Origin: an uncultured Dokdonia sp.
GTDB lineage: Bacteria; Bacteroidota; Bacteroidia; Flavobacteriales; Flavobacteriaceae
Length of the DNA stretch: 64,000 nt
Assembly (NCBI GenBank): GCA_947503305.1
Contig: CANNDF010000003.1
Coordinates: forward strand, 575,952 to 639,951
Direction of reading: 5' to 3'
Shown here one piece after another: positions 44,129 to 53,297 of this stretch (positions are counted from its first letter, which is position 1; every line of letters begins with the position of its first letter). The notes beneath the pieces are model-generated. The model saw nothing but the letters and a program-made list of their open reading frames with translations, was not told the origin of the DNA and searched no databases. The position numbers were made by a program, and so were the translations under genes.

Positions 44129-46600
44129 TTGAAAAAAAGTTACTACCTACCTATCCTCATTTTTCTCTTCACCATAGCAAATGCATGGAGTCAAACCGCG
44201 ACTATAAGAGGGATCGTATTAGATGAAAATCAAACCCCTGTACCTGGAGCCAGTGTCGCATATGGAACTGATGGAGATATTACAAATGATAATGGTTTTT
44301 TTATACTTGAAGTCCCTGCAAATACGGATATCACATTACGTTTTTCATATGTAGGCTTTAAGAATATTACACAAACCTTTAATTTATCTGCAAATTCTAA
44401 TATTGAATTTAATCCAATATTTAAAACAGATATAGAACAATTAGGTACTGTTGTAATAACGGCAAATAAAAGAGAACGTGAACAAGGCATTATAACACTA
44501 TCTCCAGAAGCTATCCGTAAGATTCCAGGTGCTCAGGCAGGAGTAGAAAATTTATTAAAGTCTCTTCCAGGTATCAGTAATAATAACGAACTAAGTACAC
44601 AATATGCAGTACGAGGAGGAAACTTTGACGAAAATTTAGTCTATGTAAATGAAATAGAAGTATATAGACCATTCCTTATTAGATCTGGACAACAAGAAGG
44701 GTTAAGTTTTGTAAACAGTGATCTTGTAAGAAATGTTAACTTTAGTGCTGGTGGATTTCAAGCTAAATATGGTGATAAACTATCCTCAGTCTTAGACATT
44801 ACGTATAGACGACCCGTAGGCTTTGGAGCTAGCCTCGATGCAAGTCTACTAGGAGGTAGCATTGCTGTAGAAGGGATTTCAAAAGACGGAAGACTTACAG
44901 CTATAGGAGGTGTACGATATAGAGATAATAGCTTGTTTGTAAACTCAAGACAAACAGACTCAAACGTTGAACCTGATTTTTTTGATGCTCAAACATATAT
45001 TACCTATAAGTTTACAAATAAATTTCAGCTTGACTTTTTAGGAAATATAGCTGTAAACTCATATAATTTCAAACCTCTAACCCGTCAGACTAATTTTGGA
45101 ACTTTAACAGACCCTATTGCACTTCTTATATTTTATGAAGGACAAGAAGAAGATCGATATGATACTTATTTTGGAGCGTTAAAAGGGACATTTGCTCCCA
45201 ATGAAAATTTTACTCACAAATTTATAGGTTCCATTTATCAAACACAAGAACAAGAGTTTTTTGATATTCTTGCAGAATATAGACTTGGGGAACCTAATAC
45301 AAATATTGGAGATGAAAATTTAGGAGAAGTTGAGTTCACACAAGGGATAGGGAGTCAACTGACACATGCGCGGAACGAGCTAGATGCATTATTTGTAAAT
45401 GCAGAATATAAAGGCTCTTTTATTAAGAATGATAATCAAATTGATTGGGGAATAAAATACACTCACGAAGATATTCGTGACAAACTAGAAGAATTTGAAG
45501 TAATTGATTCAGCAGGTTTTTCAATACGACCTCCATTTCCAGATTTTGTAAATCAACAACCTTTTGAACCTTTTGATGCACCCCTAGAGCCTTTTACAAA
45601 TATTAGAGCAAGAAATAATGTTCAAATAGACCGAGTTTCTGGGTATGCACAATACAGCAAGCGTACAGATTGGGGTAATAGTGAAGTATGGTTAAATGCA
45701 GGAGTAAGAGCACATCAATGGACGGTAAGTGGTCAAAACATAGAAAGTAACTCTCAAGCAGTAGTGAGCCCTCGCGCACAGTTCAGTATAAAACCAGCAT
45801 GGAAACAAGATATGCTCTTTAGGTTATCCGGAGGGCTTTATCATCAACCACCTATATATAGGGAACTTCGTGATTCTATGGGAATTGTAAGACCCAATGT
45901 AAAAGCACAACAATCCGTACATATAGTAGCTGGACATGACTGGAGTTTTAATTTATGGGGGAGACCTTTTAAATTAACATCAGAGGCATATTATAAAGAC
46001 TTAACCGATGTAAATCCATATACATTAGAAAATGTACGAATACGCTACAGAGCTAGAAACAACGCTAGAGCAAGGGCATATGGATTTGATACTCGACTTA
46101 ATGGAGAATTTGTTCCTGGAACCCAAAGTTGGATAAGCTTAGGATTATTAAAAACCGAAGAAAATATAGATAATAGAGGATACATCCCTAGACCTACAGA
46201 TCAAAGGGTTAAAATTGCTTTTCTATTTCAAGATTATGCCCCTAGAATTCCTAGTTTGAAATTATACTTAAATATGGTATATCAAACAGGCCTTCCGGGA
46301 GGTTCTCCAAGTTTTGCAGATCCCTATATTTTTTCCGAACTACCTAGATTGCCAGATTATTTTAGAGCAGATGCCGGATTTTCGTATGTATTTACAGATG
46401 CAACTAAACGATTTGATAAAGGCCATTGGTTACATCCATTTAAGGAGTTAACCGCAGGTTTTGAGATCTATAATATTTTTGACCGTTTAAATACGATTAC
46501 AAATACTTTTGTAAGAGATGCTAGTTCGCAACAGCAATTTGCTGTCCCAAATTTCTTAACACCCAGAGTATTTAATGTTAGGCTATCGATGAAGTTTTAA
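44129..46600 (+). CDS. TonB-dependent outer-membrane receptor with CarboxypepD_reg-like domain
   Basis: 823 residues starting at TTG 44129, the only start that gives a proper signal peptide (KKSYYLPILIFLFTIANAWSQ-like, cleavage after WSQ); no ATG is available in the region. A carboxypeptidase-regulatory-like domain follows (TATIRGIVLDENQTPVPGAS, residues ~23-110), then a plug domain (GVENLLKSLPGISNNNEL ... YAVRGGNFDENLVYVNEIEV) and a 22-strand-type barrel ending in aromatic F. It imports a TonB-dependent substrate, unknown here. No SusD partner is adjacent, so it is not a standard glycan-uptake pair. 3' end overlaps the convergent cysteine desulfurase gene by 23 bp. Confidence 0.88.
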   Translation: MKKSYYLPILIFLFTIANAWSQTATIRGIVLDENQTPVPGASVAYGTDGDITNDNGFFILEVPANTDITLRFSYVGFKNITQTFNLSANSNIEFNPIFKTDIEQLGTVVITANKREREQGIITLSPEAIRKIPGAQAGVENLLKSLPGISNNNELSTQYAVRGGNFDENLVYVNEIEVYRPFLIRSGQQEGLSFVNSDLVRNVNFSAGGFQAKYGDKLSSVLDITYRRPVGFGASLDASLLGGSIAVEGISKDGRLTAIGGVRYRDNSLFVNSRQTDSNVEPDFFDAQTYITYKFTNKFQLDFLGNIAVNSYNFKPLTRQTNFGTLTDPIALLIFYEGQEEDRYDTYFGALKGTFAPNENFTHKFIGSIYQTQEQEFFDILAEYRLGEPNTNIGDENLGEVEFTQGIGSQLTHARNELDALFVNAEYKGSFIKNDNQIDWGIKYTHEDIRDKLEEFEVIDSAGFSIRPPFPDFVNQQPFEPFDAPLEPFTNIRARNNVQIDRVSGYAQYSKRTDWGNSEVWLNAGVRAHQWTVSGQNIESNSQAVVSPRAQFSIKPAWKQDMLFRLSGGLYHQPPIYRELRDSMGIVRPNVKAQQSVHIVAGHDWSFNLWGRPFKLTSEAYYKDLTDVNPYTLENVRIRYRARNNARARAYGFDTRLNGEFVPGTQSWISLGLLKTEENIDNRGYIPRPTDQRVKIAFLFQDYAPRIPSLKLYLNMVYQTGLPGGSPSFADPYIFSELPRLPDYFRADAGFSYVFTDATKRFDKGHWLHPFKELTAGFEIYNIFDRLNTITNTFVRDASSQQQFAVPNFLTPRVFNVRLSMKF

Positions 46601-47741
46601 TCTCCATATATTCTTTAAGAACATCCATAACATAGTCTACATCTTCACGAGTATTGTATTTAGAAAATGAAAAGCGAAGACTTGGTTTTTTAAGATCTTC
46701 TTCGTTAAGGATTTCCATGAGAACATGAGAACCTTTATCGCTACCGCTTTGACAAGCACTCCCCTTTGAGCAAGCAACACCTTTCATATCTAACTGAAAA
46801 AGAAGTAAGATGGCCTTTTCTGCAGTAATAGGTAAACATACATTAAGTAATGTGTATGTGCTTTTTTCAAGATTATTGCAATTCCCATTAAGTTTAATTT
46901 CTGGGATTTCTGTAAGCCTTTCGGCGAAATAAGCCTTAATCCCTTTTATATATGCACTTTCCTCTTTAAGGTTTTCATATGAAATCGTAAGCGCAGCTTC
47001 CAGACCTACAATATTATGAACAGATTCAGTCCCTGCACGCAATCCTCGTTCTTGAGATCCTCCATAGATAAGGGGTCTTAATCCACTATTTTTACGTACA
47101 AAAGCAAAACCTACTCCTTTTGGTCCATGAAATTTATGAGCACTCGCTGCAATAAAATCTACGGGGATTTCCTGAAGATCTAATTCATAATGACCAACAC
47201 TTTGAACCATATCCGAGTGGACTAAAGCTCCATATGATTTACAAAGTTTTGCGATTGCCTTGATATCGATCATATTACCTATCTCATTGTTAACATGCAT
47301 AAGACTGACAATCGTTTTATTGGTCCCATCTTTGAGAAGCTCTTCAAGATGTTTTTCATCAGGAGTTCCGCAATCTTTAAGATTTACAAATTCTAAATGA
47401 ATTTTATGGGTTTTAGATACTTCTTCAGCGGCATGAAGAACAGCATGATGCTCAATACGAGAAGTAATAATTCTAGTAACACCCAGATCACGTACAGCAC
47501 TATTAATTACAAGATTATCGGCCTCAGTCCCACCAGAAGTAAAAACGATTTCACCTGCAGTAACATTAAGATGCTTAGCAATAGCTTTTCGTGCTGTCTC
47601 TATCTGACTTTTTGCAGTTCTACCATAAGCGTGTGTAGAAGATGGATTCCCAGGAATATCTCTCATAACTTCCATCATTCGTTCTGCAACTTCAGAACGA
47701 ATTTGAGTAGTTGCGGCATTATCAAAATAAACTGTTCTCAT
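46578..47741 (-). CDS. Cysteine desulfurase, NifS/IscS family
   Basis: 387 residues, PLP-dependent. N-terminal YFDNAATTQIRSEV is typical; the PLP lysine is in ASAHKFHGPKGVGF and the active cysteine in the loop CSKGSACQSGS. It mobilises sulfur from cysteine for Fe-S clusters and thiolated tRNA. ATG at 47741; the annotation could extend by one TTG codon. It is not beside iscU or suf genes, so it may serve a general or tRNA-thiolation role; the exact gene name is left open. A palindrome copy lies about 60 bp upstream. Confidence 0.9.
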   Translation of the reverse strand: MRTVYFDNAATTQIRSEVAERMMEVMRDIPGNPSSTHAYGRTAKSQIETARKAIAKHLNVTAGEIVFTSGGTEADNLVINSAVRDLGVTRIITSRIEHHAVLHAAEEVSKTHKIHLEFVNLKDCGTPDEKHLEELLKDGTNKTIVSLMHVNNEIGNMIDIKAIAKLCKSYGALVHSDMVQSVGHYELDLQEIPVDFIAASAHKFHGPKGVGFAFVRKNSGLRPLIYGGSQERGLRAGTESVHNIVGLEAALTISYENLKEESAYIKGIKAYFAERLTEIPEIKLNGNCNNLEKSTYTLLNVCLPITAEKAILLLFQLDMKGVACSKGSACQSGSDKGSHVLMEILNEEDLKKPSLRFSFSKYNTREDVDYVMDVLKEYMEIKTSSIA

Positions 47742-47800
47742 CAAACGTTGTAGTTTTAAATAATAAGTACTTACAAAAGTAAAGTAATTTAAATAATTTT

Positions 47801-47815
47801 TTTCGCGAAAGCGTA
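47801..47815. repeat. Palindrome copy (TTTCGCGAAAGCGTA) upstream of the cysteine desulfurase gene
   Basis: Right arm complete, left arm replaced by a T run. Intergenic, between divergent genes. Confidence 0.75.
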
Positions 47816-47856
47816 TTTCCTTTCAATTCTATTATTTTTGCTTAAAATATTTTTTA

Positions 47857-48786
47857 ATGAAAAATGCCCTTGGTGCTCTTATAGCTGTCTTCTTTCTTAA
47901 TGCATGTGATGATGGTGATATTATTGTCACATCTTTTGACTTCGAAGAGCAAACTCTAGAGATATGTAATGATTTTGAATTTGTGTTTTTTAAGATCAAT
48001 CCTGACAACAATGAGAGTATTGCTCTTAGTTTTTCTACCACTGAAGATATATTAGGATCTGGTAATATAGGTGTAGAACAACGCACATTTGAAATCTCTT
48101 TAGGAGCCAATGATAATGTAATTTATAGACGTTTTGATGGAAGTGTAACCAGTGATTACTTCTGTAATCCAATCCCACCATCTACTCCTCTTGTCGTAGA
48201 AGAGTTTATAAGTAGTGATGGTGATATTACAATACTTACCGAAGGAATTCTTGCAGATAATGATCCTATACCATCAGATATAGAAGATCCTACAGGTCTA
48301 ATAGATACAGATGGAGATTTACTGGTAGATATTATAGATTTTGACGATGATGGAGATAATGTACCTACCTCACAAGAAGGAGTTGTTATTACTAATGGGG
48401 CTATAGATCTAGAGTTATCAAGAGATACAGATGAAGATGGCATTTTAGATTACTTAGATATAGATGATGATAATGATGGGGTATTAACTATAAATGAAGA
48501 TGCAAATATGGATCTAGATCCTTCTAATGATAATTCGGATCCAGATAATGAAGGACTTGATGATTATTTAAATCCTGAAATTACAATCAATACTGAAATT
48601 ACTGCATATAGAGAACATTTTTACTTTTTAAACGATATAGAAGTCTCTATTAACACTCAGAACCTTGATTTTAGAAGAAGTCCAGATGGAGAAGAAGTTA
48701 TAAGAGATATACGCTCTGTGCCCTTTGGAATATTTACAGGTGCTCCAGACTCGGAAATTACAATAACACCTGAGTTTATAAATTAG
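47857..48786 (+). CDS. Lipoprotein with calcium-binding (thrombospondin-3-like) repeats
   Basis: 309 residues. Signal peptide ending LNAC (lipid anchor Cys17). The middle (about 148-235) is a run of DxDxDG-type loops: DTDGDLLVDIIDFDDDGD, DTDEDGILDYLDIDDDND, which resemble thrombospondin type 3 repeats and bind calcium in relatives. N- and C-terminal parts have no recognised family. Likely exposed on the outer membrane. The 3' end overlaps the convergent Smr gene by 11 bp. Confidence 0.75.
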   Translation: MKNALGALIAVFFLNACDDGDIIVTSFDFEEQTLEICNDFEFVFFKINPDNNESIALSFSTTEDILGSGNIGVEQRTFEISLGANDNVIYRRFDGSVTSDYFCNPIPPSTPLVVEEFISSDGDITILTEGILADNDPIPSDIEDPTGLIDTDGDLLVDIIDFDDDGDNVPTSQEGVVITNGAIDLELSRDTDEDGILDYLDIDDDNDGVLTINEDANMDLDPSNDNSDPDNEGLDDYLNPEITINTEITAYREHFYFLNDIEVSINTQNLDFRRSPDGEEVIRDIRSVPFGIFTGAPDSEITITPEFIN

Positions 48787-49375
48787 TTTTTGGGTTCTGA
48801 TAGATATACACTTCGGTAGCTCCAGCTCCATATTTTTGAAAGTCGGCATCATAAAACTTGATGCCATCATATATCCTAAATAAATAATGAAGTTCTTCTC
48901 TAAGGACTCCCTCACCTACACCGTGAATAAAAACAATTTTAGGAATACGCTTGGATATGGCAAACTTAAGTTGTCGTTCTGCGGTTTCTAATTGTAAAGT
49001 GAGCATATCATAATTATGTAGCCCCTTTTGGTTTTTAACAAGCTTATGAATATGTAGATCAACTTCCATAGGAGGAAGGTTACGTTCCTTAGGTTTTATA
49101 CGCTTTTTAATAGATCTAGATGCAGGTTCTTTTTCTTGTATGATTGCGGATGTAATTTGACCTAGTTCTTTCATCTCTTTATTGTTGATACCAGGTATAA
49201 TCTCGCTTTCGCGAAAGCGTACTACAAAACCATCCGTAGTTTCTATGAGGTAATACGGATCGTTTATCTCAACGATTACCCCTTCTAAGTCCTCATCTAA
49301 GGCTTGAATTGCCTGTCCAATTTTAAATTTATGTTTCAATATTGTGTTCTTGAACGATAAAAATAAGCAAAGCAT
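48776..49375 (-). CDS. Smr (small MutS-related) domain protein
   Basis: 199 residues: an N-terminal SH3-like/KOW-like barrel (FKIGQAIQALDEDLEGVIVE, residues ~15-60), a basic linker (about 80-100, RSIKKRIKPKE) and a C-terminal Smr domain with VDLHIHKL (LDxH-type motif) and the FIHGVGEGVLREEL (GxG) motif, the nuclease signature of Smr. The fixed start is uncertain: ATG at 49375 or TTG at 49339, the latter giving a start close to the barrel. Contains an in-frame palindrome copy (49204-49219). Confidence 0.85.
   Translation of the reverse strand: MLCLFLSFKNTILKHKFKIGQAIQALDEDLEGVIVEINDPYYLIETTDGFVVRFRESEIIPGINNKEMKELGQITSAIIQEKEPASRSIKKRIKPKERNLPPMEVDLHIHKLVKNQKGLHNYDMLTLQLETAERQLKFAISKRIPKIVFIHGVGEGVLREELHYLFRIYDGIKFYDADFQKYGAGATEVYIYQNPKTNL
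49204..49219. repeat. CGCTTTCGCGAAAGCG palindrome within the Smr gene
   Basis: Perfect 16-bp copy followed by TAC, in coding sequence, encoding VVRFRESE, the same peptide as the copy inside comM (same reading frame and orientation). Confidence 0.85.
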
Positions 49376-49438
49376 CGAAAAGTCCAGCTAATTCATTATT
49401 AATCAACATTTCATTATTAGTTTTACCTCGAGTTTTAA

Positions 49439-51736
49439 ATGAACATTATGAAAAATCTACTAATTGTAGCACTAACTGCCCTAAGTGTTACAGCAAACGC
49501 TCAACTGTATGTGCAACCCACTACAAGTGAAGCTTCGTACGTCTATGTAAATGACACATTTCTCTATGTAGAAAATGATGTAGAATTAGAAACAAATAAT
49601 GTTTCCGGTATAACAAATAGTAACTTTCCAAGTATACTATTACGTAATCAATCACAATTATTGCAAGGTGATGCTACTGGAACTAACCAAGAAAATAAAG
49701 GATCTGGATTTGTCTCTATTTTTCAAGAAGGAACCGTAAATCAATTTGATTATAACTTATGGACATCTCCCGTAGGACTTTCTCATGTATCTTCTGGGGC
49801 AGTCGCAGCTGATGGAAATGGAGAGTTTGCATTTCAACCTTCATTTGTATCTGGAGGGGTATCTATACCACAACAAGTATTCTATGTCCCTGTAGGTCCA
49901 AACGCAGAAACGACAAGTAATCCTGCGCTTATAGGAGTAGGATTTGATGGAAGTACAATGCCTAATATGCTTAATATTGCATCTTATTGGTTATGGTCAT
50001 TTCAATCTGGAGATGGATATGCCGATTGGATTCATATCACAAACACTGGTTCATTAGATGCTGGTTACGGCTTTACAATGAAAGGTGTTTCTGGAACAGA
50101 TACCACAGCAGCAAATGATGGTGTACCAAATAATAGTGGTTCTGCACAACGTTATGATTTTAGAGGAAGACCTAACAGCGGAGATATTGATGTTATTGTA
50201 GCAGCAGGCTCAGAAACCTTAACTGGAAATCCATATCCATCTGCTCTTGACTTATCGTATTTTTTACTAGAAAATTCTAGAGGTGCTACAGATCCAGCTA
50301 GTATAAGCTATAGCTGCGAAGGGTCTACTACGACTATTAATAGATCAGATATACTTACAGGAATTGCATCATTTTGGGATAGTGATCCTACAGTATTATC
50401 ACATTTCTTAGAAGATTACCAAGGAGGTTATGGAACTTATTCTCCAATGGGAACAACTTGTACAGGAGGTATGTATGTAAATGCTACTTTTTATATGTTT
50501 GATGAAAACGGAGCGCAATTACCTGGATCTGTAGGATCAGGAGTAGCGTATGATCGTAGATTTTCTCCTGTAGGTCAAGGATTTTTTGTAGAAGGATCTT
50601 CTACACAGGCAGACGGGAATACATTTACTTTTAATAATAATCAACGTATTTTCATTAAAGAAGGAAACAATTCTGACTTTAGAAATTCGGATGAGCCACA
50701 ACCTGGTATTGGTGTAAGTACATACTATGAAGATGTAAATAATATGCAATCATTCGCACAAGTAAAATTAAATATTGCTGTAAATGATACATATTCTAGA
50801 GAATTAGGAATTGGAATTATGGATTGGGCAACACGAGGGTATGATGTTGCTATGGATGCAAAAAATTCAAGTTTGTTACCCTCAGATGTATCCTTTTCTA
50901 TTAATGAAGAAGAAGATTATGTCATTAATGCAATCCCAGATGATGAGTACCAATGGGTTCAATTAGCAGTATCTGCAGATGCAACTACAGAATTTAAATT
51001 TAGTGTACATTATACAGAGCATTTTGAGTATGAAGGTGTGTTTTTATTTGACACCCTTACTGAAACTTTTTATGATATATTAAATGATGAAGCTATCATG
51101 TTACTGGAGGCTGGAGACTATCCTAAGCGATTTGTAGTGCGATTTACAAGAGAGACTGAAACAACAGAGGAAGATACTGAAGAAGAGGAAGAGGAAGAGG
51201 AAGAGGAAGAAACAACAGAAAACGAAGAAGAGGAAGACAATTCTGAATGGGAAGAAGAAGATTCAGAATGGGAAAATGAAAGTGACGATACTACTACTAA
51301 CGATCAAGAAGAAACAGATTCTGAGGAAGAGGAAAATGATACAGAAGAAGAGGAAGATACTAATGATGATACAGAAGATGAAGATGACACAGAAGAAGGG
51401 GATACTAACTCAGATGAAGAAAATACAGATGAGGAAGAAACCCTTAATGTAGAAGAAGTAAATCCATTCTTAGAAGAAAGTATTTTAGAGTCATTGACAG
51501 TTATCCAAAACAATAACTCTGCACAGTTAGAAATCAGAAACCCTAAGAATATTGCACTTACTAATGTGTCTTTATTTGATATTACAGGTAAACAAATTTT
51601 CTTAGAACAAGACCTTGGAAATAAAGAATTGTTTACTTTTAGCACACGTAACTTAAGTACAGGTGTTTATGTAGTAACTTTTATTACTGAAAACGGACTT
51701 AAAAAGGCACGTAAACTTAGTATAACAAATAGATAA
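49439..51736 (+). CDS. T9SS sorting-domain surface protein with a long acidic region
   Basis: 765 residues. Signal peptide (about 1-21, ending ANAQL), a ~540-residue body of beta-rich sequence with aromatic/Gly motifs and no named family, then about 100 residues (574-670; bases 51160-51450) made almost only of E, D, T, N and S, then a T9SS sorting domain (LTNVSLFDITGKQIFL ... STGVYVVTFITENG). It would be surface exposed or released. The acidic block may bind calcium or simply act as a flexible stalk. No repeats in the DNA of the block are exact. Function unknown. Confidence 0.82.
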   Translation: MNIMKNLLIVALTALSVTANAQLYVQPTTSEASYVYVNDTFLYVENDVELETNNVSGITNSNFPSILLRNQSQLLQGDATGTNQENKGSGFVSIFQEGTVNQFDYNLWTSPVGLSHVSSGAVAADGNGEFAFQPSFVSGGVSIPQQVFYVPVGPNAETTSNPALIGVGFDGSTMPNMLNIASYWLWSFQSGDGYADWIHITNTGSLDAGYGFTMKGVSGTDTTAANDGVPNNSGSAQRYDFRGRPNSGDIDVIVAAGSETLTGNPYPSALDLSYFLLENSRGATDPASISYSCEGSTTTINRSDILTGIASFWDSDPTVLSHFLEDYQGGYGTYSPMGTTCTGGMYVNATFYMFDENGAQLPGSVGSGVAYDRRFSPVGQGFFVEGSSTQADGNTFTFNNNQRIFIKEGNNSDFRNSDEPQPGIGVSTYYEDVNNMQSFAQVKLNIAVNDTYSRELGIGIMDWATRGYDVAMDAKNSSLLPSDVSFSINEEEDYVINAIPDDEYQWVQLAVSADATTEFKFSVHYTEHFEYEGVFLFDTLTETFYDILNDEAIMLLEAGDYPKRFVVRFTRETETTEEDTEEEEEEEEEEETTENEEEEDNSEWEEEDSEWENESDDTTTNDQEETDSEEEENDTEEEEDTNDDTEDEDDTEEGDTNSDEENTDEEETLNVEEVNPFLEESILESLTVIQNNNSAQLEIRNPKNIALTNVSLFDITGKQIFLEQDLGNKELFTFSTRNLSTGVYVVTFITENGLKKARKLSITNR

Positions 51737-51750
51737 TAATTGCACTTCCT

Positions 51751-52026
51751 ATGGAGGAATACATGCTACCATGCCTGAATAAAAAGTATTTAGGGTTTGA
51801 GTGTATGGGTTGTGGTTTACAACGCTCTGTTGCATTATTACTAAAAGGAGAATTTATAGAAGCATTTTATATGTACCCAGCAATCTATCCTTTGATAGCG
51901 TTGTTGGGTTTTTTAATGGTAAATCAATTTGTAACTATAAAATATGCTAATAAAACTATTATTATATTAGCTATATTAACAGTTGCAACGATCATTATAA
52001 GTTATACTATTAAAATGACACACTAA
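51751..52026 (+). CDS. DUF2752 family membrane protein
   Basis: 91 residues with the DUF2752 signature LPCLNKKYLGFECMGCGLQRS (C-x-C-x-x-C-G-x-Q-R) at 6-26, followed by two hydrophobic helices (YPLIALLGFLMV and IIILAILTVATIIISY). Function of DUF2752 is unknown. ATG at 51751. It begins a cluster of four small membrane protein genes, and the fourth is another DUF2752 gene. Confidence 0.85.
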   Translation: MEEYMLPCLNKKYLGFECMGCGLQRSVALLLKGEFIEAFYMYPAIYPLIALLGFLMVNQFVTIKYANKTIIILAILTVATIIISYTIKMTH

Positions 52027-52056
52027 TTAACTAACTATCATAACCAAAAATAAATC

Positions 52057-52392
52057 ATGGAAAAACAAAAATTACCTAACGTAACTATATCCTTAATATT
52101 AGGCATTGTATCATTTGTAGCATGTTGTTGCTCTTCAGGAATTGGAGGCGTATTACTTTCTGGTATTGCTTTATTTTTAGCAAATAAAGATAAGAAAACA
52201 CTTCAGGAAAGTGAGAATCCAGAAATCTATGAAAATGCAAGTCAGCTTAAAACAGCTAGAACTATAGCAATTATCGGGCTTGCGCTAGGAGTACTAAGTC
52301 TTATAATTTCTATTGTATACATTATTTCTTTAGGTGGAATAGATGCGTATATGGAACAACAAAGACAAACTATGGAACAATTTGGATTATAA
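52057..52392 (+). CDS. CCC-motif membrane protein
   Basis: 111 residues, two membrane helices. The first contains SFVACCCSSGIGG, the CCC motif that defines this flavobacterial family; the second is TIAIIGLALGVLSLIISIVYII. Charged residues lie between helices and in the C-terminal tail. Function unknown; may be related to CD225/DUF4190-type two-helix proteins. 30 bp after the DUF2752 gene. Confidence 0.8.
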   Translation: MEKQKLPNVTISLILGIVSFVACCCSSGIGGVLLSGIALFLANKDKKTLQESENPEIYENASQLKTARTIAIIGLALGVLSLIISIVYIISLGGIDAYMEQQRQTMEQFGL

Positions 52393-52420
52393 TTGAACTT
52401 CTATAAGTAAAAACAAAAAG

Positions 52421-52445
52421 CACCTTTTAAGGTGTTTTTTGTTTT
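52421..52445 (+). terminator. Intrinsic terminator after the CCC-motif gene
   Basis: CACCTT-TT-AAGGTG (stem 52421-52434) followed by TTTTTTGTTTT, 29 bp after the stop. The next gene begins 57 bp on, so the CD225 gene may have its own promoter. Confidence 0.75.
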
Positions 52446-52501
52446 ATAATACATTATTATAAATATTCTATTATTTTAGACGTATCAATACTATAACCAT
52501 T

Positions 52502-52807
52502 ATGGAAAATCAACCAACTAACACATCTGGAAATATTCCAGAAAGACCCAGTAATTATCTTATTCTTGCTATTGTCACTACATTTTTATGCTGTAATATT
52601 ATAGGAGTGGTAAGTATTATATATGCAGCTAGAGTTAATGCCAAATGGGATGGCGGTGATTATGAAGGAGCAATCAGTGATTCTAAAAACGCTAAACTTT
52701 GGGGGCTCATAGGACTCATAGGTGGTTTTGTTTTTATAGGATTGATGCTATTACTTTACGGTGCCGCGGTATTTGCAGCCTTAAATTCTGGCGGGTATAA
52801 TTATTAA
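52502..52807 (+). CDS. CD225/dispanin family protein
   Basis: 101 residues. Two membrane helices (about 20-42 and 66-93) separated by a cytosolic loop with the family pattern: NYLILAIVTTFLCCNIIGVVS, then AARVNAKWDGGDYEGAISDSKNAKLW. The cysteine pair in helix 1 is the palmitoylated motif in eukaryotic relatives. Bacterial members have unknown function, possibly membrane remodelling. ATG at 52502. The following DUF2752-like gene overlaps its last codons in another frame. Confidence 0.85.
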   Translation: MENQPTNTSGNIPERPSNYLILAIVTTFLCCNIIGVVSIIYAARVNAKWDGGDYEGAISDSKNAKLWGLIGLIGGFVFIGLMLLLYGAAVFAALNSGGYNY

Positions 52808-52836
52808 TAAGACACAGAAATATAAATACATAAAAT

Positions 52837-53231
52837 ATGGGTATCTCCTGTTAGGGATACCTATATTTTTTTTACTACGTTACTATTATATTTATGACCC
52901 AGAAGTAGAAAATGGCGAAGGGCTTTTTCCAAAATGTATTTTTAATGTAGCTACTGGCTTACATTGTCCAGGTTGTGGTAGTCAGAGAGCTACACATGAT
53001 CTTTTACATTTACGTATAGAAGATGCTCTTAAACATAATCTAATGGTGATTATAGTTGCCATTGTATTAATAGCAAAAGGTTATGCTTATTTTTCAAAAA
53101 AATACTTTACAAAATATTATTACAATCTAGGACATTCGTCCCGCTTTACAATAATCCTTATTATTATAGTATTTGGTTATTGGATAGTACGCAATATCCC
53201 AGTAGCCCCTTTTCATCATCTCGCTCCATAA
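52837..53231 (+). CDS. Second DUF2752 protein with missing or frameshifted start
   Basis: The frame from 52785 to 53231 encodes a clear DUF2752 protein (FNVATGLHCPGCGSQRATHD, then HHLAP at the end), but contains no ATG, GTG or TTG before 53043, which lies after the signature. An ATG at 52837 exists one frame off: with one extra G in the run at 52839-52841 it would read MGYLLLGIPIFFLL..., a normal family start. So either one G was lost (mutation or sequencing error in a G run), or a rare start such as ATA or ATT is used. About 130 residues if intact. Follows the CD225 gene by about 30 bp. Confidence 0.6.
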
Positions 53232-53297
53232 ATATATCCAATGAAAAACCGCCAGAACTATATGTAATGACGGTTCAAGAATATATCTTATAAAAAT

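Noticed and set aside
44129..46600. SusC of a SusCD glycan-uptake pair
   Set aside because: The gene has the regulatory and plug domains but no SusD-like gene follows; partner is an M23 peptidase.
51304..51645. Serine-rich minus-strand ORF opposite the acidic T9SS gene
   Set aside because: It is the reverse-strand shadow of the E/D codons; no start context or neighbours support it.
53249..53275. Hairpin AACCG...CGGTT near rocD 3' end
   Set aside because: Only 5 contiguous pairs with mismatches and no T run; too weak to call a terminator.
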